Part shown: piece by piece, positions 6,898 through 16,579 of the stretch
How positions within the stretch are numbered: the first letter of the stretch is position 1
How the letters are laid out: each line of letters starts with the position of its first letter
From: Caenispirillum salinarum AK4
Lineage (GTDB): Bacteria > Pseudomonadota > Alphaproteobacteria > Rhodospirillales > Rhodospirillaceae
Reading direction: 5' to 3'
Assembly: GCF_000315795.1 (NCBI RefSeq)
Contig: NZ_ANHY01000004.1
Coordinates: 1-64,000, forward strand
Length of the DNA: 64,000 nt
The notes under the pieces: model-generated
The model's input: the letters and a program-made list of their open reading frames with translations, nothing else
Told to the model about the DNA's origin: nothing
Database searches by the model: none
Translations under genes and position numbers: made by a program

Positions 6898-8760
6898 GTG
6901 CTAGACGTTGTGCAGGTTTCGGAAGGCCCCCGGGTCCAGGTCGATCACCGCCGTGACGACCGGCTGACCGACTTCGGCAAGGCGGTGCTTGAAGACCGCT
7001 ACCTGCTGCCCGGTGAAAGCTTCCAGGATCTGTTCGCGCGCGTCGCGTCGGCCTATGGCGACGACGACGCCCACGCCCAGCGTCTGTACGACTACATGTC
7101 CAAGCTGTGGTTCATGCCTGCGACGCCGGTGCTGTCCAACGGCGGCACGACGCGCGGCCTGCCCATTTCGTGCTTCCTGAACGAGGCGGACGACAGCCTG
7201 GACGGCATCGTCGGCCTGTGGACGGAAAACGTCTGGCTGGCCGCCCGCGGCGGCGGCATCGGCAGCTATTGGGGCAATCTGCGCTCCATCGGCGAGGCCG
7301 TGGGCTCGGTCGGCAAGACCTCGGGCGTGGTGCCGTTCATCCGCGTCATGGACAGCCTGACGCTGGCGATCTCGCAAGGGTCCCTGCGGCGCGGCTCGGC
7401 GGCCGTGTACCTGCCGTGCGACCACCCCGAGATCGAGGAATTCGTGGAAATCCGCCGCCCCACCGGCGGCGATCCCAACCGCAAGGCGCCCAACCTGCAC
7501 CACGGCGTGCTGCTGTCGGACGCTTTCATGCGCGCGGTGGAAAGCGATTCCGACTGGCCGCTCATCAGCCCCAAGGACGGCCACGTGGTGCGCACCATCA
7601 AGGCGCGCGCGCTGTGGATTCGCATGCTGCTGGCCCGCATCGAGACGGGCGAGCCGTACATGATCTTCAGCGACACCGTCGCCCGCCAGCAGCCGGAGCA
7701 CCACAAGCTGGCCGGCCTGCGCGTGAAGACCTCCAACCTGTGCGCCGAGATCACCCTGCCCACGGGCCGCGACCACATGGGCATGGACCGCACCGCCGTC
7801 TGCTGCCTGTCGTCCCTGAACCTGGAAACCTGGGACGAGTGGAAGGACGAGCCGCGCTTCATCGAGGACGTCATGCGATTCCTGGACAACGTCATCCAGG
7901 ACTTCATCGACCGCGCGCCCGACAGCATGATGAAGGCCCGCTACTCCGCCATGCGCGAGCGTTCGGTGGGCCTGGGCGTCATGGGCTTCCACAGCTTTTT
8001 GCAGAAGAACCGCATCCCGTTCGAATCGGTGATGTCGAAGGTGTGGAACCGCACCATCTTCAAGCACATCAAGGCGGGCGTCGATGCCGCCAGCCGCGCG
8101 CTGGCCGTCGAGCGCGGCCCCTGCCCCGACGCCGCCGACTACGGCATGATGGAGCGGTTCAGCCACAAGACCGCCATCGCGCCGACGGCGTCCATCTCCA
8201 TCATCTGCGGCGGCACCTCGCCGGGAATCGAGCCGGTGGCGGCCAACAGCTACACCCACAAGACGCTGTCGGGCTCCTTCAACGTGCGCAGCCCCTACCT
8301 CAAGGCCCTGCTGGCCGAGAAGGGCCGCGACGACGAGGACACCTGGACGTCCATTACCGTCAACGAGGGCTCGGTCCAGCACCTGGACTTCCTGTCGGAC
8401 GACGAGAAATCCATCTTCAAGACGGCGTTCGAGCTGGACCAGCGCTGGGTGGTGGACCTGGCGGCCGACCGCACGCCCTTCATCGACCAGAGCCAGTCGG
8501 TGAACATCTTCCTGCCCGCCAACGCCCACAAGCGCGACCTGCACCAGCTGCACTTCCAGGCGTGGAAGAAGGGCGTGAAGAGCCTGTACTACTGCCGGTC
8601 GAAGTCCATCCAGCGCGCCGAGGTCGTCGCCGACAAGGCCGTCCCCGACGGGCTGAAGGACCTGGTCGCCTCCGCCGCCCTGCCCTCGGGCGCCAAGCCT
8701 GCCAACGGCGGCGGCAAGGACGACGGCCCTGACTATGACGAGTGCCTGGCCTGCCAGTAA
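6898..8760 (+). CDS. nrdA: Ribonucleoside-diphosphate reductase, class Ia alpha subunit
   Basis: About 620 residues; reduces ribonucleotides to deoxyribonucleotides with NrdB as radical source. The catalytic thiyl cysteine lies in NLCAEI (about Cys282), and redox cysteines in ISCFLN and AVCCLSSLNL. The radical-transfer tyrosine pair is in KSLYYCRS. The C-terminal shuttle pair is ECLACQ. Compared with the ~760-residue E. coli enzyme it lacks an N-terminal ATP-cone, so dATP feedback at that site is absent; this short form is common in alphaproteobacteria. GTG at 6898 was preferred over GTG at 6892 because it sits nine bases from GGAGG. nrdB follows after 66 bases. Confidence 0.96.
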   Translation: MLDVVQVSEGPRVQVDHRRDDRLTDFGKAVLEDRYLLPGESFQDLFARVASAYGDDDAHAQRLYDYMSKLWFMPATPVLSNGGTTRGLPISCFLNEADDSLDGIVGLWTENVWLAARGGGIGSYWGNLRSIGEAVGSVGKTSGVVPFIRVMDSLTLAISQGSLRRGSAAVYLPCDHPEIEEFVEIRRPTGGDPNRKAPNLHHGVLLSDAFMRAVESDSDWPLISPKDGHVVRTIKARALWIRMLLARIETGEPYMIFSDTVARQQPEHHKLAGLRVKTSNLCAEITLPTGRDHMGMDRTAVCCLSSLNLETWDEWKDEPRFIEDVMRFLDNVIQDFIDRAPDSMMKARYSAMRERSVGLGVMGFHSFLQKNRIPFESVMSKVWNRTIFKHIKAGVDAASRALAVERGPCPDAADYGMMERFSHKTAIAPTASISIICGGTSPGIEPVAANSYTHKTLSGSFNVRSPYLKALLAEKGRDDEDTWTSITVNEGSVQHLDFLSDDEKSIFKTAFELDQRWVVDLAADRTPFIDQSQSVNIFLPANAHKRDLHQLHFQAWKKGVKSLYYCRSKSIQRAEVVADKAVPDGLKDLVASAALPSGAKPANGGGKDDGPDYDECLACQ

Positions 8761-8826
8761 GGCCGGGTGCCCGCGCCCTCTCCGTTTCGCACAGTTTCAG
8801 ACGCCCCGCGCGCCACAGGTGGTTCC

Positions 8827-9786
8827 ATGTCCCTCCTCGACTCCAAGCCCGTCTACAAGCCGTTTGCCTATCCCTGGTGCTACGACGCCTGGCTTCTCCA
8901 GCAGCAGATTCACTGGCTGCCGGAGGAAGTGCCGCTGGCCGATGACGTGAAGGACTGGCACCACAAGCTGTCCGACAGCGAGCGTCACCTGATGACGCAG
9001 ATCTTCCGCTTCTTCACCCAGTCGGACATCGAGGTGAACAACTGCTACATGCGGCACTACACCCGCGTGTTCAAGCCGACGGAAGTGCAGATGATGCTGG
9101 CGGCGTTCTCCAACATGGAGACCATCCACATCGCCGCCTATTCGCACCTGCTGGACACCATCGGGATGCCGACGACCGAGTACTCGGCCTTCCTCGACTA
9201 CAAGCAGATGAAGGACAAGTACGACTACATGCAGGTGTGGGGCGTCGACACCAAGGAAGACATCGCCAAGACCCTGGCCGTCTTCGGCGCCTTCACGGAG
9301 GGGCTGCAGCTGTTCGCGTCGTTCGCGATCCTGCTGAACTTCCCGCGCTTCAACAAGATGAAGGGCATGGGGCAGATCGTCACGTGGTCGGTGCGCGACG
9401 AGACCCTGCACTGCAACTCCATCATCCGCCTCTACCGCACGTTCCTTCAGGAAAATCCCGACGTGGACCGTGCGAAAATCGAGGCGGAACTGGTCGACGC
9501 CTGCAAGACCATCCTCCACCACGAGGACGCCTTCATCGACCTGGCGTTCGAATTGGGACCGGTGGAGGGATTGGCGCCCGAGGACGTGAAGACCTACATC
9601 CGCTACATCGCCGACCGCCGCCTGACGCAGTTGGGCATGGAGCCCCTGTTCAACATCGAGCGCAACCCGCTGCCCTGGCTGGACGCCATGCTGAACGCGG
9701 TTGAACACACCAACTTTTTCGAGAACAGGGCGACGGAGTATTCAAAGGCTGCGACCCAGGGTACCTGGGAAGAGGCATTTGCATAA
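8827..9786 (+). CDS. nrdB: Ribonucleoside-diphosphate reductase, class Ia beta subunit
   Basis: 319 residues, the diiron-tyrosyl radical subunit. Metal ligands are seen in SDIEVNN, in METIH (Glu and His), in TEGLQLF and in RDETLH. The radical tyrosine is retained in ETIHIAAYSH, four residues after the ligand histidine. The subunit docks with NrdA through its C-terminus. It is probably co-transcribed with nrdA under the NrdR-like control region. ATG at 8827 follows AGGTGG. Length is slightly below the E. coli protein but normal for this lineage. Confidence 0.96.
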   Translation: MSLLDSKPVYKPFAYPWCYDAWLLQQQIHWLPEEVPLADDVKDWHHKLSDSERHLMTQIFRFFTQSDIEVNNCYMRHYTRVFKPTEVQMMLAAFSNMETIHIAAYSHLLDTIGMPTTEYSAFLDYKQMKDKYDYMQVWGVDTKEDIAKTLAVFGAFTEGLQLFASFAILLNFPRFNKMKGMGQIVTWSVRDETLHCNSIIRLYRTFLQENPDVDRAKIEAELVDACKTILHHEDAFIDLAFELGPVEGLAPEDVKTYIRYIADRRLTQLGMEPLFNIERNPLPWLDAMLNAVEHTNFFENRATEYSKAATQGTWEEAFA

Positions 9787-9880
9787 AATTGAGTCCGGCG
9801 CTGGAACATTGTACCCGGCGGGCTGTTATCCATGCGTACCCCGCGTGATTTCCTCATACCCGAGTGAACATGCAAGCCCC

Positions 9881-9909
9881 GGCCCCGTGGATACCCCGCC
9901 CACGGGGCC
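9881..9909 (+). terminator. Hairpin downstream of nrdB
   Basis: Perfect 10-bp arms GGCCCCGTGG / CCACGGGGCC with a 9-base loop. Only a weak GTGGTGTGTCT tail follows, so it may be a terminator or simply a transcript-end stabiliser. The rest of 9787..10013 shows nothing recognisable. Confidence 0.5.
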
Positions 9910-10013
9910 GTGGTGTGTCTGCAGTCCGGGACCCGATTTCCACTAGCCCGCATTAACTTTTGGATGCATCATGGAATGGATGCGTCTTTCAGTGGCATTC
10001 GCGGGAGGGGAAC

Positions 10014-10190
10014 ATGTCAAACAGAATCCGGGACCTGCAAAATCAGGAAAACGCCCTTCGGGATGAGCGGAGAAGGGCCGAAGACCTTGTAAGGCAAGGG
10101 AAGGCATCAAACCAGGATGTGGACAGGGTCAGGCGTGAAATCGATCGCGTGCGCCGAGAGATCGACGCTGAGATGAGGAAGAGCAGATAG
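10014..10190 (+). CDS. Small charged coiled-coil protein, unknown
   Basis: 58 residues, MSNRIRDLQNQENALRDERR onward. Almost entirely Arg, Glu, Asp and Gln with heptad spacing and the repeat DRVRREIDRVRREID, so a short coiled coil. A good ribosome-binding site (GGGAGGGG) precedes the ATG. Codon use differs from its neighbours, with many AGG and AGA arginine codons and lower GC, suggesting recent acquisition or weak expression constraints. No family is recognised. It may form a pair with the small membrane ORF that follows. Confidence 0.6.
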   Translation: MSNRIRDLQNQENALRDERRRAEDLVRQGKASNQDVDRVRREIDRVRREIDAEMRKSR

Positions 10191-10234
10191 GACCCAACAC
10201 GTTTCTTCCATCTTTCAGCAGGGGCGACGGTGCC

Positions 10235-10429
10235 ATGGATCAGCTTCTTCGCGTTGTCCGCGCACCCTTGCGGCGCCTGGCAATCTGGTGGGGATACACG
10301 TGCGGCGCGTTCTGGCACAAACGGTTGCCGGATCAGCCTGGACTGGCAAAGCTGCTCGGGCTCGCGACCGTCTTGATCCTGAATCCTCTGACACTTCTTG
10401 TTATCGCAGCCGTCCTGGTAGAGGGCTGA
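10235..10429 (+). CDS. Small single-TM membrane protein, unknown
   Basis: 64 residues. The N-terminal half is basic and aromatic ([16 protein letters not shown]); one hydrophobic helix at about residues 39-62 ([23 protein letters not shown]) ends the protein. ATG at 10235 follows an AGGGGCG. A terminator closes the unit 4 bases after the stop. Composition is atypical like the upstream 58-residue ORF. Function unknown. It is short enough that expression evidence would be needed to be sure. Confidence 0.5.
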   Translation: MDQLLRVVRAPLRRLAIWWGYTCGAFWHKRLPDQPGLAKLLGLATVLILNPLTLLVIAAVLVEG

Positions 10430-10432
10430 TAG

Positions 10433-10470
10433 AAAAACCCCGGCCGCCACTCAGGCAGCCGGGGTTTCTC
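10433..10470. terminator. Bidirectional terminator between small ORF and purH
   Basis: The hairpin AAACCCCGGC / GCCGGGGTTT has an A run on the left and a T-rich tail on the right. It can terminate both the plus-strand small ORFs and the minus-strand purH transcript, whose stop lies at 10496. Confidence 0.85.
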
Positions 10471-10495
10471 ATGTTGTCGCCGGGATACCGCCGGA

Positions 10496-12076
10496 TCAGT
10501 GGCGGAAGTGGCGCATGCCCGTCATCACCATGGCGAGGCCCTTCTCGTCGGCGGCCTTCACCACCTCGTCGTCACGCATGGAGCCGCCCGGCTGGATGAC
10601 GGCCGTCGCACCCGCCTCGGCGGCGGCGAGCAGGCCGTCGGCGAAGGGGAAGAAGGCGTCCGACGCCACCACCGAGCCGACCGTCGCCGGCTGCTCGGCG
10701 CCGGCGGCCTCGGCGGCGTCCTTTGCCTTGGCGGCGGCGATGCGGGCGCTGTCGACGCGGCTCATCTGGCCGGCGCCGATGCCCACCGTCGCGCCGTCCT
10801 TCACGTAGATGATGGCGTTGGACTTGACGTGCTTGCAGATGCGGAAGGCGATCAGCATGTCGCGCATCTCGCGGTCGTCCGGCTGGCGTTGCGTCGCGAC
10901 CTTCAGCGCGCTTTCCGTCACGCGACCCGAATCGCGGCTCTGCACCAGGAAGCCGCCGGACAGGGTCTTCAGGGTCAGCCCCTCTTCCGCCGGGTCGGGC
11001 ATGCCGCCGGTCAGCAGCAGGCGCAGGTTCTTCTTGGCGGCGAAGACGGCGCGGGCCTCCTCGTCGGCGTCCGGCGCGATGACGACCTCGGTGAAGATCT
11101 TGGTGATCTCCTCGGCCGCCGCCTTGTCGATAGGCCGGTTGATGGCGACGATGCCGCCGAAGGCCGAAACCGGGTCACAGGCCAGCGCGCGCTTGTAGGC
11201 CTCGACGATGCTGCCGCCGACGGCCACGCCGCAGGGGTTGGCGTGCTTGATGATGGCGACGGCCGGCTCGTCGAACTCGGCGGCCAGCTCGAAGGCGGCG
11301 TCGGTGTCGTTCAGGTTGTTGTACGACAACTCCTTGCCCTGCACCTGCTCGGCCGTGGCGACACCCGGACGCGCCTCGCCGGTGGTGTAGAAAGCGGCCT
11401 GCTGGTGCGGGTTCTCGCCATAGCGCAGCGTCTGCTTGCGCAGCCCCCCCAGGGCGAAGCGGCGCGGCAGCTCGTCGCCCACCTGGCGGGCGAACCAGCC
11501 GGAAATGGCGGCGTCGTAGGCGCCGGTGCGGGCGTAGGCGGTGGCGGCAAGGCGCTTGCGCAGGTCCGGCGTGGTGTCGCCGTCGTTGGCCTCCATGGCC
11601 TCCTTCACCGCATCGTAGTCTTCCGGGTCGACGACCACGGTGACGGCGGCGTGGTTCTTGGCGGCGGCGCGGATCATGCCTGGGCCGCCGATGTCGATGT
11701 TTTCGATGCAGGTGTCGAAGTCGGCGCCCTTCGCCACCGTCTCCTCGAACGGGTAGAGGTTGACCACCACCAGGTCGATGGGCGCGATGCCGTGCTCGGA
11801 CATGGCCGATTCGTGATCGGCATTGCCGCGGATGCCCAGGATGCCGCCGTGCACCTTGGGGTGCAGGGTCTTCACGCGCCCGTCCAGCATTTCGGGGAAG
11901 CCGGTAAAGTCCGACACGTCGGTCACCGCCACCCCGGCGTCGCGCATGGCCTTGGCCGTGCCGCCGGTGGACAGGATGTCGACGCCGCGCGACTCCAGGA
12001 ACTTCGCGAAATCGACCAGTCCGGTCTTGTCGGAAACGGAAAGCAGCGCCCTGCGGACGGGAGTGTGCATGGTCAT
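10496..12076 (-). CDS. purH: Bifunctional AICAR formyltransferase / IMP cyclohydrolase
   Basis: 526 residues, catalysing the last two steps of de novo IMP synthesis in the cytoplasm. The N-terminal cyclohydrolase domain begins [13 protein letters not shown] with [13 protein letters not shown]. The C-terminal AICAR transformylase domain contains [16 protein letters not shown] and [10 protein letters not shown] with the catalytic Lys-His pair, and ends TGMRHFRH, the conserved PurH terminus. Start at 12076 ([13 protein letters not shown]) was chosen by family length; ATG at 12070 is an alternative. Transcribed alone, divergent from the GT9 gene. Confidence 0.97.
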   Translation of the reverse strand: MTMHTPVRRALLSVSDKTGLVDFAKFLESRGVDILSTGGTAKAMRDAGVAVTDVSDFTGFPEMLDGRVKTLHPKVHGGILGIRGNADHESAMSEHGIAPIDLVVVNLYPFEETVAKGADFDTCIENIDIGGPGMIRAAAKNHAAVTVVVDPEDYDAVKEAMEANDGDTTPDLRKRLAATAYARTGAYDAAISGWFARQVGDELPRRFALGGLRKQTLRYGENPHQQAAFYTTGEARPGVATAEQVQGKELSYNNLNDTDAAFELAAEFDEPAVAIIKHANPCGVAVGGSIVEAYKRALACDPVSAFGGIVAINRPIDKAAAEEITKIFTEVVIAPDADEEARAVFAAKKNLRLLLTGGMPDPAEEGLTLKTLSGGFLVQSRDSGRVTESALKVATQRQPDDREMRDMLIAFRICKHVKSNAIIYVKDGATVGIGAGQMSRVDSARIAAAKAKDAAEAAGAEQPATVGSVVASDAFFPFADGLLAAAEAGATAVIQPGGSMRDDEVVKAADEKGLAMVMTGMRHFRH

Positions 12077-12228
12077 CGGCCCTGTGCCCTGATGTGATGA
12101 ACGGGGAGGAAATCGTGCGCGCGCTATAGCACAGGGGGCGGCGGGGTCAAAGCCCCGGCGGCGCGCACCTGCCGCATCCGCCGCGCGTGGCCGTTGAGGC
12201 CGCCCGCGCGATGGGGTATGGAAGCCCC

Positions 12229-13191
12229 ATGCCGTCCTCCGCTTCCTCCGCACAGCCCGCGCCACGCCGCATCCTGCTCATCAAGCTGGGCGCCTTCGGC
12301 GATTTCGTCGTCGCGCTGGCCCACATGAAGGCCGTGCGCGACGCCCATCCGGACGCGCACATCACCCTTCTGACGACCCCCGCCTTCGCCGGCATGGGAC
12401 GGGCCTGCGGGCTGTTCGACGCCGTGCGCGACGACGGGCGGCCCAAGGGTTTCGCCGGCCAACTGGCGCTCGCCCGCGACCTGCGGCGGCAGCGCTTTGA
12501 CCGCGTCTACGACCTGCAGCGCAACGACCGCACGAAGCTGATGTTCCACGTCATGCGGCTGGGGCGGCCGGGGCTGGAGTGGAATGGCATCTTCAAGGGC
12601 GCGAGCCACTTCCTGCCCGACCCGCGCGAACCCCGGCGCCACGCCGCCGTGCGCTACACCGACCAACTGGCCGCCGCCGGCATCACCGCCGTACCGCCGC
12701 AGTCCGACCTGTCGTTCCTGGACGGCGACCTGTCGGGGCTGGGGCTGCCGGACGGCCCGCTCGTGCTGATGGTGCCGGGCGGGGCGCCACAGCGGCCGGC
12801 CAAGCGGGCCCCATCGGCGGTGTTCATCGCCGCCGCCCGCCATGCCGCGGCAAGCGGCGCGACGCCGGTGCTGATCGGCACGGACAAGGAGGCCGACGCA
12901 CTGGACGCCATCACCGGCGCGGTGCCCGAGGCCGTCTCGCTCCAGGGCCGCACCGACTTCGGCCAGCTCGCCGCCCTGGCGCGCCGGGCGCGCGCTGCCA
13001 TCGGCAACGACACCGGGCCCATGCACCTGATCGCGGTCGCCGGCTGCCCGAGCGTGGTGCTGTTTTCCCGCGAGTCCGACCCGGTGGAGTGCCGCCCCTG
13101 GGCGGCTCGGGTGGAGACGCTCCAGCGCGACGACCTGGCCGACCTGCCCGTCGCCGAGGTCACCGCCGCCCTGGACCGCGCGCTGTCCTGA
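12229..13191 (+). CDS. Glycosyltransferase family 9 protein (heptosyltransferase-like)
   Basis: 320 residues. The N-terminal motif [18 protein letters not shown] and the C-terminal sugar-nucleotide motif [20 protein letters not shown] are diagnostic of GT9, the ADP-heptose:LPS heptosyltransferase family. The expected role is adding heptose or a related sugar to the lipopolysaccharide inner core at the cytoplasmic face of the inner membrane. The exact acceptor cannot be inferred. Start at 12229 was chosen to give a short leader before the first beta strand. The transporter gene follows after 94 bases. Confidence 0.88.
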   Translation: MPSSASSAQPAPRRILLIKLGAFGDFVVALAHMKAVRDAHPDAHITLLTTPAFAGMGRACGLFDAVRDDGRPKGFAGQLALARDLRRQRFDRVYDLQRNDRTKLMFHVMRLGRPGLEWNGIFKGASHFLPDPREPRRHAAVRYTDQLAAAGITAVPPQSDLSFLDGDLSGLGLPDGPLVLMVPGGAPQRPAKRAPSAVFIAAARHAAASGATPVLIGTDKEADALDAITGAVPEAVSLQGRTDFGQLAALARRARAAIGNDTGPMHLIAVAGCPSVVLFSRESDPVECRPWAARVETLQRDDLADLPVAEVTAALDRALS

Positions 13192-13285
13192 CTGCATGGC
13201 AGCCGTGCCCGCCGGTGAGTGGCCCTGGCGCGCGGGCACCACAGTCCTCAATGTAGGAGCATCCTTCACCACGACCGGAGCCTCC

Positions 13286-14242
13286 ATGCCCTCGCTGCTC
13301 GACCGCGCGCAACGGCCCTTCGCCCTGATGGCGGAGCGCCTGCCGGAGAACATGCGCGGCGTGCTGTGGATGGTCACCGGCTCCATCGCCTTCGGCTTCA
13401 TGGGCGCGGGCATCAAGTTCGCCGGCGCCAGCGGCCTGCACGCCTTCGAGGTGGCGTTCTTCCGCTGCCTGTTCGGGTTGCTGGCGCTGAGCCCCTTCCT
13501 GTTCGGCGGCGGCGTCGTCACGGTGCTGGCAACGAAGCGGCCGGGCATGCACCTGCTGCGCGTGCTGTTCGGCTCGGCGACCATGCTGTGCATCTTCTAC
13601 GCCATCACGCACATGGAACTGGCCGCCGCCACCGCGCTGGCCTACGCGCGGCCGCTGTTCCTGATCGTGCTGGCGGTGGTCTTCCTGGGCGAGGCCGTGC
13701 GCTGGCGGCGCTGGCTGGCGACGGCCTGCGGGTTCGGCGGCGTGCTGATGATCCTGCGGCCCGACGTCGGCGCCATGAACGACGCCGCCTGGGCGGCGCT
13801 CATGGCGGCGTTCCTCATGGCCTGCGTCATTACCATCATCAAGCGCATGTCGACGACCGAGCGGCCGCTGACCATGCTGGCGTGGTTCTCCATCGCCTCG
13901 TGCATCGTCACCGGTGTTGCCGCCGCGCCCGTGTGGATCACCCCCGACTGGGAGCAGCTCGCCCTGCTGGCAGCGGTCGGCACCATCGGCACCATCGGGC
14001 AGTACTGCGTGCTGCGGGCCTACCGGTTGGCGGAGGCGACCATCGTGGTGCCCTTCGACTATTTCCAGATCCCCATCGCCTGGGCGCTGGGCTTTTTCCT
14101 GTTCGCCGAGCAGCCGTCGTGGCTGACGCTGGCGGGCGCGGCGGTGATCGCGGGGTCGACGCTCTACATCCTGCTGCGCGAGGCGCGCCTGAAGAAGCAG
14201 GACCCGCCGCCGCCCAGCGCCACCGACACCCCGGCCGAATAG
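13286..14242 (+). CDS. EamA-family (DMT) transporter
   Basis: 318 residues with about ten hydrophobic helices arranged as two EamA repeats, the first around GVLWMVTGSIAFGFMGAGIK and the second starting AWAALMAAFLMACVITIIKR. Members of the drug/metabolite transporter superfamily move amino acids, nucleosides or other small metabolites across the inner membrane. The substrate is not predictable. ATG at 13286 follows a CGGAG. The tail is short, Pro-rich and cytoplasmic. Confidence 0.88.
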   Translation: MPSLLDRAQRPFALMAERLPENMRGVLWMVTGSIAFGFMGAGIKFAGASGLHAFEVAFFRCLFGLLALSPFLFGGGVVTVLATKRPGMHLLRVLFGSATMLCIFYAITHMELAAATALAYARPLFLIVLAVVFLGEAVRWRRWLATACGFGGVLMILRPDVGAMNDAAWAALMAAFLMACVITIIKRMSTTERPLTMLAWFSIASCIVTGVAAAPVWITPDWEQLALLAAVGTIGTIGQYCVLRAYRLAEATIVVPFDYFQIPIAWALGFFLFAEQPSWLTLAGAAVIAGSTLYILLREARLKKQDPPPPSATDTPAE

Positions 14243-14376
14243 GCGCAAGCTGCGGCGCGGCAATGGCCCTGGCCCTCCAGTTGACGCGAACGTAAACCTG
14301 CCGCTTCCGGGCCGGGGCGGAATCTGGTATGCAAGACCGCATCCGGAAAACGCAAAATAAGCCAGGAGGAATACAC

Positions 14377-15138
14377 ATGGACGTCAAGGGGCAGGCCGCC
14401 ATCGTCACCGGGGCCGCGTCGGGTCTGGGCCGCGCCACCGCCACAGCGCTGGCCGCCGCCGGTGCCAAGGTCACGCTGCTGGACCGTGACGCCGAGACGC
14501 TGGACGCCGTCGCCAAGGAAATCGGCGGCCTCGCCGCGCCGTGCGACGTGACCAGCGCCGACAGCGTCAAGGAGGCCATCGCCAAGGGCCGCGACGCCCA
14601 CGGTGCGGCCCGCATCTGCGTCAACTGTGCCGGCGTCGTGCACGGTGGCCGCATCGTCGGCCGCGAAGGTCCGATGGACCTGGATGCCTTCTCGCGCGTG
14701 GTGCAGATCAACCTGATCGGCACCTTCAACGTCATGAGCCAGGCCGCCGCCGACATGCTCACCCTGGAGGAGCAGGACGAAGGCGAGCGCGGCGTCATCA
14801 TCAACACGACCTCCATCGCCGCCTTCGAGGGCCAGTTCGGCCAGTCGGCCTATTCGGCGTCCAAGGGCGGCGTCGCCTCGTTGACCCTGCCGGCGGCGCG
14901 CGAGTTCGCGCCCAAGGGCGTGCGCGTCATGTGCATCGCGCCGGGCATCTTCGAGACGCCGATGTTCAACGGCCTGCCGCAGGAAACTCTGGACGCCCTG
15001 CTGGCCAAGACGCTGTTCCCCAAGCGCCTGGGCAAGCCCGAGGAATACGCCAAGCTGGTGCTGTCCATTTGCGCCAACACCATGCTGAACGGCGAGACCA
15101 TCCGCCTCGACGGCGCCATCCGCCTGGAGCCGCGCTGA
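14377..15138 (+). CDS. SDR family 3-hydroxyacyl-CoA dehydrogenase (HSD17B10-like)
   Basis: 253 residues, NAD-dependent classical short-chain dehydrogenase. The cofactor motif is TGAASGLG; the catalytic Ser lies in INTTSIAAFEGQFGQ and the Tyr/Lys in YSASKGG. The segment GREGPMDLDAF and the ending ICANTMLNGETIRLDGAIR match the type-2 3-hydroxyacyl-CoA / 2-methyl-3-hydroxybutyryl-CoA dehydrogenase subgroup, which acts in isoleucine and branched fatty-acid breakdown. A strong AGGAGGA precedes the ATG. A terminator follows, so it is the last gene of its transcript. Confidence 0.92.
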   Translation: MDVKGQAAIVTGAASGLGRATATALAAAGAKVTLLDRDAETLDAVAKEIGGLAAPCDVTSADSVKEAIAKGRDAHGAARICVNCAGVVHGGRIVGREGPMDLDAFSRVVQINLIGTFNVMSQAAADMLTLEEQDEGERGVIINTTSIAAFEGQFGQSAYSASKGGVASLTLPAAREFAPKGVRVMCIAPGIFETPMFNGLPQETLDALLAKTLFPKRLGKPEEYAKLVLSICANTMLNGETIRLDGAIRLEPR

Positions 15139-15162
15139 GCCCGAGTCGGACCGCGCAAGTCG

Positions 15163-15193
15163 AAGGGGCGTCCCGTCGGGGCGCCCCTTTTTC
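15163..15193 (+). terminator. Rho-independent terminator after the SDR gene
   Basis: AAGGGGCG / CGCCCCTT stem followed by TTTTT. The remaining bases up to the ompA-like start at 15457 hold no gene; they should contain that gene's promoter, but no convincing -35/-10 pair is seen. Confidence 0.85.
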
Positions 15194-15456
15194 ATGCCCG
15201 CGTCCGGGCGGCCTACGGTCTACCACCTTCGTGACACCATTGCGCCACACTTCTGTTGCAGCGCGGCAACAGGCGCCGGGGAATGCGCGGCGGGCGGGGA
15301 CCTCGGGCGCGGCGGCGTCGTTCTCCATCTTGAAAGGCGGCCCGGGCGATCGCACCGTTTAGGCACGGCGAACCGGAGACCGCCCACCGCAGCAATCACA
15401 GAATCGACCGTGGCGAAAATGGCACGGCGGGATCGAGACGAAGAGGACCGCGTACC

Positions 15457-16497
15457 ATGAAACGTTCCGTTCAGGTTGTCCTGGGCGCCTCCGCCCTGGC
15501 GCTTACCGCCGCCGCGCCGGCGCTGGCCCAAGAGAGCAAGCAAGGGCCCTACGTCGGCCTGGGCGGCATCTACGTCATGCCCCAGGATTCCGACACCGAA
15601 GAGGCGCCCGGCACCACCTTCGACGGAGACGTCGAGTGGGATGACGGCTGGGGTGCCCTCGGCAGCCTCGGCTACGCCTGGGGCAACGGCCTGCGCACCG
15701 AGTTCGAGTTCTCCTGGCGCGAGAACCAGGCCGACGCCATCGGCGGCACCGACCTGGGCGGCGAGGCGAACGCCATGGCCGGGATGGTGAACGTGCTCTA
15801 CGACATCGACTTCGGCCTGCCCTTCAAGCCCTACGTCGGTGCCGGTGCCGGTGCGGCCCGCGTGGCCTTCGACGACGTGACGGCCGGCGCCACCACCATC
15901 GACGAGGGCGAACTGGGCTTCGCCTGGCAGGGCATCGCGGGCGCGTCCTACAGCCTGGGCGCCAACACCGACCTGACCCTGGACTACCGCTATTTCAGCG
16001 TCCCGGAAGTGGAACTGGAAACCGGCGGCAGCACCTACGACACTGAATACAACACCCACAACGTGGTGCTTGGCGTGCGCTTCACCTTCGGCGCGCCCCC
16101 GCCGCCGCCGGCCGTCGAGGAGCCCGTCGCCCAGCCGGCGCCCCAGCCCGCGCCGGAACCCGCGCAGCCCAGCGACTATCTGGTCTTCTTCGAGTTCGAC
16201 AGCGCCAACCTGACGCCGGAGGCGCAGCAGGTGCTGAACCAGGCGGCCGCCACCGCCCAGGACGGCCAGCCGACCATGGTGAACGTCACCGGCCACGCCG
16301 ACCGCTCGGGTCCCAGCGACTACAACATGCGTCTGTCCATGCGCCGGGCCGAGACGGTCGCCAACTATCTGACCGCCCAGGGCGTGCCCCAGCGCGAGAT
16401 GGCGATCGAGGCCGAGGGCGAGACCCAGCCGCTGGTGCCCACCGCCGACGGCGTGCGCGAGCCGCAGAACCGCCGCGTCATGATCCGCGTGCAGTAA
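15457..16497 (+). CDS. OmpA-like outer membrane protein
   Basis: 346 residues. A Sec signal peptide (MKRSVQVVLGASALALTAAAPALAQ) leads into an eight-strand beta-barrel of ~190 residues with alternating aromatic residues (GPYVGLGGIYVMPQ; TDLTLDYRYFSVPEVE). A Pro/Ala/Glu hinge (PPPPPAVEEPVAQPAPQPAP) connects to an OmpA C-terminal peptidoglycan-binding domain with NVTGHADRSGPSDYNMRLS and RAETVANYL. It should tether the outer membrane to peptidoglycan and may be an abundant porin-like protein. A terminator follows. It is alone in its transcription unit. Confidence 0.93.
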   Translation: MKRSVQVVLGASALALTAAAPALAQESKQGPYVGLGGIYVMPQDSDTEEAPGTTFDGDVEWDDGWGALGSLGYAWGNGLRTEFEFSWRENQADAIGGTDLGGEANAMAGMVNVLYDIDFGLPFKPYVGAGAGAARVAFDDVTAGATTIDEGELGFAWQGIAGASYSLGANTDLTLDYRYFSVPEVELETGGSTYDTEYNTHNVVLGVRFTFGAPPPPPAVEEPVAQPAPQPAPEPAQPSDYLVFFEFDSANLTPEAQQVLNQAAATAQDGQPTMVNVTGHADRSGPSDYNMRLSMRRAETVANYLTAQGVPQREMAIEAEGETQPLVPTADGVREPQNRRVMIRVQ

Positions 16498-16536
16498 CGC
16501 GGTCCACAACCGGCTTCGGTCGGGGGAAGAGGGGAG

Positions 16537-16567
16537 AAACGGCGCCGGAGCGATCCGGCGCCGTTTC
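16537..16567. terminator. Terminator between the ompA-like and MFS genes
   Basis: AAACGGCGCCGGA / TCCGGCGCCGTTT is a nearly perfect 13-bp stem with a 4-base loop between two converging genes. It can serve both strands, although the T tracts are short. Confidence 0.8.
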
Positions 16568-16579
16568 CGCGTTCATGGG

